Origin: an uncultured Opitutales bacterium
GTDB taxonomy: Bacteria; Verrucomicrobiota; Verrucomicrobiia; Opitutales; Intestinicryptomonadaceae
Direction of reading: 5' to 3'
Length of the DNA stretch: 13,836 nucleotides
NCBI GenBank assembly: GCA_900552245.1
Contig: URYY01000050.1
Coordinates: forward strand, 1 to 13,836
Positions 8,501 through 13,836 of the stretch are shown here, piece by piece. The position numbers and the translations under genes were made by a program. The notes below the pieces were generated by a model that was not told where the DNA came from, ran no database searches, and saw only the letters and a program-made list of their open reading frames with translations. Position 1 is the stretch's first letter; each line of letters begins with the position of its first letter.

Positions 8501-9294
8501 GGGCGGGCAATCAGCATTACATCGCGTATTATCCCAACCATATGAGGCATATCCTGAAGCTCAAAAAAAGCGCCGGTAGAATACTTAAAGACCTCAGCGA
8601 CTATGCTGTTTTTCCCGGGTTGCAGATACTTTGTAATGTTAAATTCAGACGATGTAAATGAGTCTTCCGCGTAACCGACAAAATTCCCGTTTATGTAGAG
8701 GTTAAAGCCGGTTCTCACGCCGTCAAAGCGGACAAATATTTCCTTGTTCTGCCAATTATTTTCAAGCGTAAAATCCCTGCGATATATTCCAACTTGGCGG
8801 TGAATTTCGGGTATCGTAGGGTTTAAAATTACCGGGCTTGGATTATCTTTGTCGCAATCGCCGTAGCCCGGCAGCCAATTGCCATTGTAATCGAACTGAA
8901 ATTCTCCGAGTGTGTTTGCATAGAATATTCTATCGTAACCCTTGCACTGCCAAGAATTTGGAACGTCTATGGTATCCCACTTAGAGTCATCAAAGTTTTT
9001 TGCGAAAAACTCCTTTTTTACAAGGCTCGGATCCTTTGCAAAAAAGAACTTCCAGTCTCCATTTAGCGACTTGTATGTATCCTGGGGATATAAGTTGACA
9101 ATATCGTCTATTGAAATGGGCTTTGAGGCCTTTTCAAAATCCGAGAAACTCAGAAAGAATGCTCGCGGCTGCTCTCTATTTATCTCGAATGTCTGAATAT
9201 CCTCCCAAACGTAATTTTTTGGCTTTTCGCCATCTTGGGCAAGCGCAAGCTGCGCTGTTAAAAGCGAAACTAAAAAAAGCAATTTCTTTACCAT
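5539..9294 (-). CDS. Secreted GH2 beta-glycosidase, LacZ architecture with C-terminal discoidin-like domain
   Basis: Retaining beta-glycosidase of family GH2, 1251 residues. Signal peptide 1-19 (MVKK, hydrophobic core, ALA before Gln20). Approximate domains: sugar-binding jelly roll 75-265, Ig-like 270-380, TIM barrel 385-670, Ig-like 675-785, LacZ small-chain domain 795-1080, and a beta-rich discoidin/F5-8C-like module 1112-1251 that could bind carbohydrate. Acid/base Glu510 (SLGNESAG) and nucleophile Glu583 (CEYAHAMGN) are intact, as are RTSHYP, QEQH and FIWDWVDQ. Two substrate-site features of E. coli LacZ are not: the GGDFGD loop and the Trp999 equivalent, which is Cys1055. Beta-galactosidase is therefore only the nearest label. 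ATG 9294 is chosen over a TTG at 9315 because GAGG lies nine bases upstream and the signal peptide starts there. Confidence 0.9.
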   Translation of the reverse strand: MVKKLLFLVSLLTAQLALAQDGEKPKNYVWEDIQTFEINREQPRAFFLSFSDFEKASKPISIDDIVNLYPQDTYKSLNGDWKFFFAKDPSLVKKEFFAKNFDDSKWDTIDVPNSWQCKGYDRIFYANTLGEFQFDYNGNWLPGYGDCDKDNPSPVILNPTIPEIHRQVGIYRRDFTLENNWQNKEIFVRFDGVRTGFNLYINGNFVGYAEDSFTSSEFNITKYLQPGKNSIVAEVFKYSTGAFFELQDMPHMVGIIRDVMLIARPNVYIRDYHIMADISEDLKSANVKLDVDVRNLSKADAKDYFVDAYILGADGKFVSGDSIFSKKIQEIKTSGEISISGKKSVDSFKLWSPDKPNLYALLVKLSDSNGNVLETIRADFAFRKFEIRGKEIFLNNKPLLIKGVNHHDWSPDKGKAYSCDWMIKDMRLMKQANVNFVRTSHYPKDDKFYMLCSRFGILVLDECNQEQHAYRNCGPLDFDNFIPASLDRMKNMVLRDRNVPCVVIFSLGNESAGRVVKGHGLMAELSRKYSPDRFVHSEAEVGNVIDGKVVGFSDFVSPMYGGVDRMRWYLSLKNETKPFFFCEYAHAMGNAIGNFKGKWDMMRKYPSLNGGFIWDWVDQALYLKRDDEPSKLYLSDCRDWNTQPSAGNFCQNGVIMADRTHAAKYYEVQRVYQDIQMEPVEGAEPNVLKISNEFIDTNLNEFTPYVEVSFNGVKIAESKLPAIDFPAGESKQLEIELPKFDASKAGEYFYTLSFKRNSETPFANVGDVAASAQFKIKQTEPKPDENVGHSSVSYSDRDGLVKVSAGGAEYVFDKNDAALSKLSVSGTALITTPLDFDISSALIDNERGRACDHTRREYGLDNLTVKNTSVKLEKLASNAVRVVCKKDFLNSQGDGFGFEVVYTIFGSGFAEVSCSVQKINEMPRDLNIPRVGVRMGLSPELKSVEYFGKGPFANYCDRMYAANVGRYKSDISEWFENYTLPQDTGNREDVRWLAVRGKSGAGLLIKAEDKPLPMALLPYTQKQISEAKHPYKLPTPNEHELRVAWGVRGVGNNSCGPETRVQFRHYFEGKVSWNFLMFPIKKGVNFAPWLNKKVPEKFKFTPTKEEKNRVDESVRVKPEGKCVSENAKLTLSSKDEQYSPRNNTLLTTGEGTFAFHTKLQENPFIIIELDKACDVTGAEILNRSDMQGDRTRPLVMSLSTDSKNWERVWSSDVAKSRWTVILKNPKRAKFIKLEIPRREFLHLKKVKIYGI

Positions 9295-9303
9295 AGATAG
9301 AGA

Positions 9304-9307
9304 CCTC
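9304..9307 (-). promoter_or_regulatory. Ribosome binding site of the GH2 gene (decides the start)
   Basis: GAGG on the minus strand, nine bases before the ATG at 9294. It is the only clear Shine-Dalgarno sequence in the window and supports ATG 9294 over the upstream in-frame TTG at 9315. It can be drawn into a hairpin with the repeat at 9329-9336. Confidence 0.65.
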
Positions 9308-9328
9308 AAATTCAAATGGAATTCACAA

Positions 9329-9344
9329 GAGTCTCTGAGTCTCT
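9329..9344 (-). repeat. Tandem 8-base direct repeat in the GH2 leader
   Basis: On the minus strand AGAGACTC occurs twice in immediate succession (9344-9337 and 9336-9329), just downstream of the predicted -10. Part of it is complementary to GAGGTCTCT at 9307-9299, which contains the ribosome binding site. Confidence 0.6.
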
Positions 9345-9372
9345 TTTATAGTAAAAGCAGTGTCAATTTCAA
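9345..9372 (-). promoter_or_regulatory. Candidate sigma-70-type promoter of the GH2 gene
   Basis: TTGAAA (9372-9367) and TATAAA (9350-9345) are separated by 16 bases, each matching five of six consensus positions. Transcription would start near 9338, giving a leader of about 44 bases. An overlapping TTGACA is too close to the -10 to serve. The promoter lies downstream of the terminator of the PEP-CTERM gene, so the GH2 gene is probably its own transcription unit. Confidence 0.55.
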
Positions 9373-9387
9373 AAATAGTTGGACTGC

Positions 9388-9420
9388 AAAACAAAAGAGG
9401 GCCCGCTAAAGGGCCTCTTT
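9388..9420 (-). terminator. Intrinsic terminator of the PEP-CTERM gene
   Basis: On the minus strand AAAGAGGCCC pairs with GGG-CCTCTTT around a 6-base loop with a single bulged base (9420-9394), followed by a T-rich run broken by one G. It lies 18 bases after the stop of the PEP-CTERM gene. Confidence 0.75.
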
Positions 9421-9437
9421 GCTAAAAGAGCTAGAAT

Positions 9438-10526
9438 TTATCTGTGTTTTTTGTAAACTGCAAGAGCCAGTGCGAGTATTGCAAAGATGGCAGCGTAAGT
9501 CGATGGCTCGGGCACGCGGCTTAAATTCAAATAGAGCGTATTGTCGGATATACTCAAGTAATCCTCGGCTAGAGCCCATTCGCTACCCAATGCGCTCTCG
9601 TTTGCAAGTGAAAATTTATCTAGTATTGTCTCCTCCAATCCGCTAGCGGCGGATATCAGCGCAAAATTGTAGGTCTGTCCCACATCAAAGCTTCCACCAT
9701 CAATAGAGAAGTCCGCAAAGTCTATTATGTAACTTACAGCCACCGCACCTCTGTAACCGATTGAGTTTGTATCAATGAGCGCGACAGTCGAATCAGTAAA
9801 CCCAGATATTGCGCTTAGCCGCACATCCTGCATTTTAAAGGTCATATTCACAGTTGCCGTCTGACCGTTTCCAAAAGTAAAACCAAAATCTCTGGAACCT
9901 GCTGTTGTATAAGATGAAATTGTGGCAGAGCCATACACATTAAAATTTGAGACGCTATCTCTAGCCTCAGACAACAGCACACAACCCGAGCTAACACTAA
10001 AATTGCCTCTTATGTCAATATTTGCAGTAGATGCAACGCAACTGTTGTGGCTTCCCTGTGGAAGAAAATTTGCCCCGGATAATACAAACGAAGCCCCCTT
10101 TTCAACTGCAAAATTAACAGTATCGCTACCGCTAGTCATAAGTTTGAAATTGCCCCAATTATTCGTAACTACTTCAAGGGAAGATCCGGAATTCAATGTT
10201 ATATTTCCCCAAGCGTTTGAATTTGAACTTGCAAATTTCAGATGAGTGGGCCCATTTAAAGTCAGGCTGCCAGCCACTCCCCAAGCATTGTTGCCGGCAA
10301 CAGCCGTTAGTGTCGAGTAAGAGCCGCTTCCGTCGTCTGTAGTAGTTATTACTACTTGGTCTCCGACACCGGGCAAGCGATCTGCTGAGGTGCCGTCTAT
10401 TTCCCATATAGAGCTTGTGGACCAAGTAACTCCGTCGCCGGGATAGAGATTTGCACTAATCGTCTCGGCATATGAGAGTGCACCTGCCAATAGCAGTGGT
10501 AATACAAACGTATTTTTTATATTCAT
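9438..10526 (-). CDS. Secreted PEP-CTERM surface protein, beta-strand-rich, function unknown
   Basis: 362 residues with no recognisable enzymatic domain. Residues 1-20 are a signal peptide ending SYA. The C-terminal 26 residues (337-362) are a canonical PEP-CTERM tripartite signal: VPEPSTYA, a hydrophobic helix and the basic end KKHR. Proteins with this tail are known to be processed by exosortase and directed to the envelope or extracellular matrix. The middle is rich in Gly, Ser, Thr and Asn and has short alternating beta-type segments (SLTLN, GNITLNSGSSLEV, ANIDIRGNFSV), typical of beta-solenoid or autotransporter-like verrucomicrobial surface proteins. The N-terminal part with IWEID and LPGVGDQVVI resembles the start of such repeats. 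It lies directly upstream of the GH2 gene, on the same strand but separated by a terminator. No Shine-Dalgarno sequence precedes ATG 10526. No exosortase gene is in the window. Confidence 0.85.
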   Translation of the reverse strand: MNIKNTFVLPLLLAGALSYAETISANLYPGDGVTWSTSSIWEIDGTSADRLPGVGDQVVITTTDDGSGSYSTLTAVAGNNAWGVAGSLTLNGPTHLKFASSNSNAWGNITLNSGSSLEVVTNNWGNFKLMTSGSDTVNFAVEKGASFVLSGANFLPQGSHNSCVASTANIDIRGNFSVSSGCVLLSEARDSVSNFNVYGSATISSYTTAGSRDFGFTFGNGQTATVNMTFKMQDVRLSAISGFTDSTVALIDTNSIGYRGAVAVSYIIDFADFSIDGGSFDVGQTYNFALISAASGLEETILDKFSLANESALGSEWALAEDYLSISDNTLYLNLSRVPEPSTYAAIFAILALALAVYKKHR

Positions 10527-10533
10527 AGCTGCG

Positions 10534-10826
10534 AATTCATTCAGTTGTTGGTAATAATTGCCTTCGTTCGGCGGCGATTTAACATCGCTTACCTATTCCT
10601 TTACAAGCTAATTATTAGCACATTAACCATATTTGGTCTTTTTAATAAAGAGGTAAAAACAAAAAGTGTAAATCCAATAAGTTAGAGTCTAATAGCAAAA
10701 TGCCTGCAAAACAATACATATTCTACATATGTTTATAATATATTCATGCTGTAATCCCGAGCATAATTCACTCCATTGGGAGGATAAAATATCCCTAAAA
10801 AAGAAAATCCACAATTCATTCTGTTG
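10534..10826 (+). repeat. Dispersed AATTCA-type 14-base repeats
   Basis: AATTCATTCAGTTG (10534-10547) and AATTCATTCTGTTG (10813-10826) differ at one base. AATTCACTCCATTG (10765-10778) matches the first at 11 of 14 positions, and TATTCATGCTGTAA (10741-10754) matches the last at 10 of 14. The three copies nearest GH97 begin 24 and 48 bases apart. They could be operator sites; chance in AT-rich DNA is not excluded for the weaker two. Confidence 0.4.
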
Positions 10827-10842
10827 CAAGGTGGAATTTGAC

Positions 10843-10870
10843 TTTACAACTCACGCTTTGTAGCTATATT
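10843..10870 (+). promoter_or_regulatory. Candidate sigma-70-type promoter of the GH97 gene
   Basis: TTTACA (10843-10848) and TATATT (10865-10870) with a 16-base spacer, each five of six to consensus. Transcription would begin near 10877, leaving a leader of about 65 bases. The nearly perfect repeat copy at 10813-10826 ends 16 bases upstream of the -35, a position typical of an activator site. Confidence 0.45.
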
Positions 10871-10941
10871 TCCAGTGAACTTATCTTGCTTGGGCGCACT
10901 TGGTGTTGCGCGCTTTAAGAACTTAAATAACGCACTGATTT

Positions 10942-12906
10942 ATGAAACTTACATTCGCCATCTTCCTAACTTTAGGACTAATCCCAACTACATCTATGGC
11001 AAAAATATACGAGATAAAATCTCCGGACAATACCCTGAGTGTAAAAATTGAGGACGGAGAAAATCTAAGTTACTCAATGTATCTCGAAGGCAAGCCGCTC
11101 CTGGAAAACTGCGAGATTTCTATGGATACGAGCATGGGAAAGCTCGGCTCAAATACCATTGTAAGAAAACAGACTTCTCGCGAAATAGACCAAAAGCAAA
11201 AAACGCCGATGTTTATAAAAAGCGAGCTGCGCGACTACTGCAACGAAAGCACTTTCGATTTCGGAAACTACAAGCTCATAGTCAGACTCTACGACGACGC
11301 CTTCGCCTATCGCTTTGCGACAAACTTCGATAAAGGCAAGCCCCTTATCGTAAAGAGCGAAACCTTTGAACTAAAATTTCCAAACGACGCCACAAGTTGG
11401 GTCCAACCCTCGCACGGCGAGCGCGCCTACTTTGAGGACGAAATAAGAACAGTTCCCGTAGAGAAACTGGGCGATGTGTTCGCCTCTGGGCTTCCCTACA
11501 TAGTGCAACTGGAAAACGCAAAAGTCGCCGTTTTAGAGAGCGATGTGTTTAATTATCCCGCGCTCAGAGTATCGTACAACAAGGAAAAGAAATACCCGCA
11601 AGGCTGGCAGTCCAGATATCCAAAAACATTCAAAACCGAAGGCGGCGGCAGAATTATTGTGGGTGATGAATTTGAAGATTTTATCGCAAAAACCGTAGGC
11701 ACAAGAACCTTCCCCTGGCGCATACTTCAAGTTGCAAGGCAGGATAAGGACTTTCTTGCAAGCGACATAGTCTACAAACTTGCAACTCCCAGTAAAATAA
11801 AGGACCTATCATGGATATCGCATGGAATCTGCACCTGGGACTGGATGTGCCGCAATAACCTAGCGGGCGTGGATTTCGACCCCGGCATGAATCAGCAGAC
11901 AGTCGAATATTTTATAGATTTTGCGTCAAAATTCGGCATCACCTTCTCGCTGGTTGACGAGGGCTGGGTGAGAGGCAATATTAATAAAGACGACAACCTA
12001 ATTTTAAAGCAAAGTTTTAATATAGACGTTGATAAGGCGGCGGCCTATGCTAAGGGAAAAAACGTAAAGTTTCTACTTTGGGCGCTAGCTCGCAACATGG
12101 CCTACAAGACCGACGAAACCTTTAAACTAATCGCCGAGAAAGGCATTGCAGGCCTAAAAATCGATTTTATCGAGCGCGACGACCAACTCGCAAACGAACT
12201 TTACGAAAACTTGGCAAAGACCGCGGCTAAGTACAAATTAGTGGTGTTCTACCACGGTTGCGCACGCCCGACGGGTCTAAACAGAACCTACCCGAATATC
12301 TTGAGCTACGAAAGCGTCCGCGGCAATGAATTTCCGCAAAACATGATTCCACAGCAAAACATAAAAATCGCCCAGACGCGCAACCTCGTAGGGCCATTGG
12401 ACTATACGCCTGGAGTCATGACAAACTCGCAAACAAAACCCTCGCGCCTGCGCGACCTGCTTGTGACATGGGGCACGCGCTCAAGCCAGATGGCGCTCTT
12501 TGTGCTGTACGATTCGCGGATACAGATGCTTTGCGATTCGCCAACGACCTATGAAAAGGAACCCGAAGTCACAAAATTTTTGGCTCAAATTCCCACGGTC
12601 TGGGACGACACAAAAGGCATATCAAGCAAATTCGACGAATATGTATCTCTCGCCCGCCGCAAGGGCGACACTTGGTATTTTGCAGGGCTCACACTCAAGG
12701 GAAACCACAACTACAAGCAGGATCTGTCAGAATTTCTAGACGCAAAATTGCGCTACAAGGCGGAAATATTCCGCGACACAAAAAATTCGCACAAAATAGG
12801 CATGGACTTTAAGCGCGAAGTAATAGAAGTTGGCGGCGGCGACACTATAGAGTTTCCCATTGCAAATAACGGCGGTTTTATCATGAAGTTTAGCCCGATA
12901 AAGTAG
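10942..12906 (+). CDS. Secreted GH97 glycoside hydrolase, retaining alpha-galactosidase type
   Basis: 654 residues with a signal peptide (1-20, cleavage after SMA), so periplasmic or outer-surface. GH97 order is visible: N-terminal beta-sandwich (about 21-275), TIM barrel (about 280-560) and a short C-terminal beta domain. In the barrel, GLKIDFIERDDQ puts Asp408 at the nucleophile position used by retaining GH97 members. Glu463 in ESVRGNE lies 55 residues later, the spacing of the Asp415/Glu470 pair described for the Bacteroides alpha-galactosidase BtGH97b. Inverting SusB-type alpha-glucosidases lack this nucleophile. The family stretch HG-PTG-RTYPN is at 438-452. Predicted activity is release of terminal alpha-galactose; the exact substrate is unknown. 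There is no Shine-Dalgarno sequence before ATG 10942. It is divergent from the PEP-CTERM gene and probably co-regulated with it. Confidence 0.92.
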   Translation: MKLTFAIFLTLGLIPTTSMAKIYEIKSPDNTLSVKIEDGENLSYSMYLEGKPLLENCEISMDTSMGKLGSNTIVRKQTSREIDQKQKTPMFIKSELRDYCNESTFDFGNYKLIVRLYDDAFAYRFATNFDKGKPLIVKSETFELKFPNDATSWVQPSHGERAYFEDEIRTVPVEKLGDVFASGLPYIVQLENAKVAVLESDVFNYPALRVSYNKEKKYPQGWQSRYPKTFKTEGGGRIIVGDEFEDFIAKTVGTRTFPWRILQVARQDKDFLASDIVYKLATPSKIKDLSWISHGICTWDWMCRNNLAGVDFDPGMNQQTVEYFIDFASKFGITFSLVDEGWVRGNINKDDNLILKQSFNIDVDKAAAYAKGKNVKFLLWALARNMAYKTDETFKLIAEKGIAGLKIDFIERDDQLANELYENLAKTAAKYKLVVFYHGCARPTGLNRTYPNILSYESVRGNEFPQNMIPQQNIKIAQTRNLVGPLDYTPGVMTNSQTKPSRLRDLLVTWGTRSSQMALFVLYDSRIQMLCDSPTTYEKEPEVTKFLAQIPTVWDDTKGISSKFDEYVSLARRKGDTWYFAGLTLKGNHNYKQDLSEFLDAKLRYKAEIFRDTKNSHKIGMDFKREVIEVGGGDTIEFPIANNGGFIMKFSPIK

Positions 12907-12937
12907 CGATAATACAGGCTCAAAATTCCCAACGTAA

Positions 12938-12972
12938 AAGAGGCGCGGACATAGTAGTTATCCGCGCCTCTT
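12938..12972. terminator. Strong hairpin, likely bidirectional terminator
   Basis: A perfect 12-base-pair inverted repeat AAGAGGCGCGGA / TCCGCGCCTCTT with an 11-base loop, between the convergent GH97 and TRAP permease genes. The downstream T run is short on both strands (four T on the minus strand, GGGTTT on the plus), but position and stability fit termination. Confidence 0.7.
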
Positions 12973-13069
12973 GGGTTTATTCAGTATGAGTGAAGTAGAA
13001 AAGCAAATAATTTAAAACTAAACAAAAATAAAATCTAATTTCTCTACTTCAAAATTCCGAACTTTTAAA

Positions 13070-13836
13070 TCAGACGCCCAAGCCCATAGCTCGCGGAATT
13101 GCAAGTGAAAGCTCCGGAATAAATGTGATAATTAAAAGCGCCACAATCATAGCTAAGACTAGCCATACCAGATGCGGTGCGACTCTCGTTATGTTAGTAT
13201 CTCCAACTCCGCAACCCACAAAGAGGCAGGTGCCGACAGGCGGCGTGCAAAGCCCGATTGAAAGGTTTGTTATCATAATTATGCCAAAGTGAATGTCCGA
13301 CAGCCCCAAATCTCGCGCAATGGGCAAAAATATGGGCGTAAATATCAAAACCGCCGGCGTCATATCCATAAAAGTTCCCACGATTAAAAGTATTAGATTT
13401 ATTATTAAAAGCAGGACGATTTTATTTTCGGACAGAGCCAAAAGCCCCTCCGCAATCTGCTGCGGAGCGTTTGTCATGGTCATAATCCAACTCATAGAAG
13501 TTGAAGCTCCTATAATAATCATAACTACGGCAGTCATCTTTGATGCAGTAGCTAAGATTTCTCCGAGGTCTCTAATTTTTACGTCGCGGTAAACGAAAAC
13601 TTCTAGAACGAAGGCGTACAAGACGGAAATTGCCGAGGCCTCGGTTGCAGTAAATATTCCACCCAATATTCCGCCCAATACAACGACAATCAAAAGAAGC
13701 CCCAAAATAGCGCGCTTAAAAGTTTTCCAAATAAGCGGAAGGTCAAAAGCTCCGCTTGCCTTCATCTTGCGCCTCTTTGCGTAAAAGTAGCTAGCTACCA
13801 TTATTGCAAGCCCTAGCACAATTCCGGGCAATATGC
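13070..13836 (-). CDS. dctM: TRAP transporter large permease (DctM family), 5'-truncated by window edge
   Basis: C-terminal part, about 255 residues, of the large membrane subunit of a tripartite ATP-independent periplasmic transporter. This subunit drives uptake of a substrate (typically C4-dicarboxylates, sugar acids or other carboxylates) with the sodium or proton gradient, using a periplasmic binding protein. Family motifs are clear: LPGIVLGLAIM at the window edge, GGIFTATEASAISVLYA, GTFMDMTPAVLIFTPIFLPIA, HFGIIMITNLSIGLCTPPVG and a final hydrophobic segment before FIPELSL. About seven membrane segments are visible. The full family length is roughly 430, so about 40% lies outside; the TTG at 13831 is an internal Leu. 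The small permease and binding-protein genes would be expected beyond the window, upstream. The substrate cannot be inferred. Confidence 0.92.
   Translation of the reverse strand, partial: ILPGIVLGLAIMVASYFYAKRRKMKASGAFDLPLIWKTFKRAILGLLLIVVVLGGILGGIFTATEASAISVLYAFVLEVFVYRDVKIRDLGEILATASKMTAVVMIIIGASTSMSWIMTMTNAPQQIAEGLLALSENKIVLLLIINLILLIVGTFMDMTPAVLIFTPIFLPIARDLGLSDIHFGIIMITNLSIGLCTPPVGTCLFVGCGVGDTNITRVAPHLVWLVLAMIVALLIITFIPELSLAIPRAMGLGV

Larger units (their letters stand above)
10527..10941. other. Divergent regulatory region, 415 bases, no gene
   Basis: AT-rich gap between the divergent PEP-CTERM and GH97 genes. It holds a candidate GH97 promoter (10843-10870), repeated AATTCA-type 14-mers, a dyad GGATA-AAA-TATCC (10782-10794) and a small inverted repeat GCGAT-5-ATCGC (10574-10588) in the predicted PEP-CTERM leader. 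The longest reading frame starting with ATG that I noticed is about 12 codons (near 10700) and is not convincing. No tRNA or structured RNA is recognisable. For a gap between two transcription starts it is long, suggesting bound regulators. Confidence 0.6.

Noticed and set aside
9295..9315. Upstream TTG start for the GH2 gene (seven extra residues)
   Set aside because: The signal peptide and the GAGG ribosome site both fit ATG 9294; the upstream TTG has no ribosome site.
9355..9365. TTGACA as the -35 of the GH2 promoter
   Set aside because: It lies only 10 bases from the TATAAA; the overlapping TTGAAA has a workable 16-base spacing.
9922..10245. Plus-strand frame opposite the PEP-CTERM gene
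   Set aside because: A shadow of a low-complexity coding region; no start context or protein signature.
10700..10738. Twelve-codon frame in the divergent region
   Set aside because: Too short, no ribosome site, no leader-peptide character such as a run of one amino acid or a following attenuator.
13829..13831. TTG as the TRAP permease start
   Set aside because: It falls in the middle of a conserved membrane segment of a protein whose family is about 430 residues long.
1..13836. CRISPR arrays, tRNA or rRNA genes, insertion sequences, phage or toxin-antitoxin genes
   Set aside because: Looked for on both strands; no regularly spaced repeats, no tRNA-like folds and no transposase, integrase or toxin-like protein were seen.

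Overview
The window looks like a chromosomal segment of a Verrucomicrobiota bacterium, perhaps an Opitutae-like gut or host-associated lineage. The strongest clue is a secreted protein ending in a textbook PEP-CTERM sorting signal. Signal-peptide-bearing GH2 and GH97 glycosidases and the moderate base composition fit, but this is inference; no rRNA or other marker gene is present. Most starts have no recognisable Shine-Dalgarno sequence, the GH2 gene being the clear exception.

Layout. Positions 1-1166 (+): the 3' part of tadA (tRNA adenosine deaminase), overlapped by 14 bases by a gene for an exported Mn/Fe superoxide dismutase with eight cysteines, then an intrinsic terminator. 1309-2037 (+): an acyl-ACP thioesterase. 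2038-2378: a 341-base gap with a minus-strand terminator. 2379-3371 (-): an MECR/ETR1-type 2-enoyl thioester reductase. 3481-5472 (+): an M3-family zinc oligopeptidase, divergent from the reductase. A perfect hairpin at 5487-5520 separates it from the next, convergent gene. 5539-9294 (-): a large secreted GH2 enzyme with LacZ architecture plus a C-terminal discoidin-like domain. 9438-10526 (-): the PEP-CTERM protein. 10527-10941: a 415-base divergent regulatory region. 10942-12906 (+): a secreted GH97 enzyme with the residues of the retaining (alpha-galactosidase) branch. 13070-13836 (-): the C-terminal part of a TRAP transporter large permease, running off the window.

How the genes may work together. 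The first half is mostly housekeeping: tRNA modification, oxidative defence, fatty-acyl release or reduction, and peptide turnover. The second half resembles a small secreted-glycan locus: a beta-glycosidase and an alpha-galactosidase-like enzyme flank a surface protein, and the last two share an upstream region carrying repeated AATTCA-type motifs. No SusC/SusD pair, sigma/anti-sigma pair or sulfatase is present, so it is not a Bacteroidetes-style PUL. I see no CRISPR array, phage, insertion sequence, tRNA or rRNA gene, and no convincing undescribed multi-gene system. The most unusual observations are the rebuilt substrate pocket of the GH2 enzyme, the cysteine-rich exported SOD, the repeats in the divergent region and a possible ribosome-site-masking hairpin ahead of the GH2 gene.
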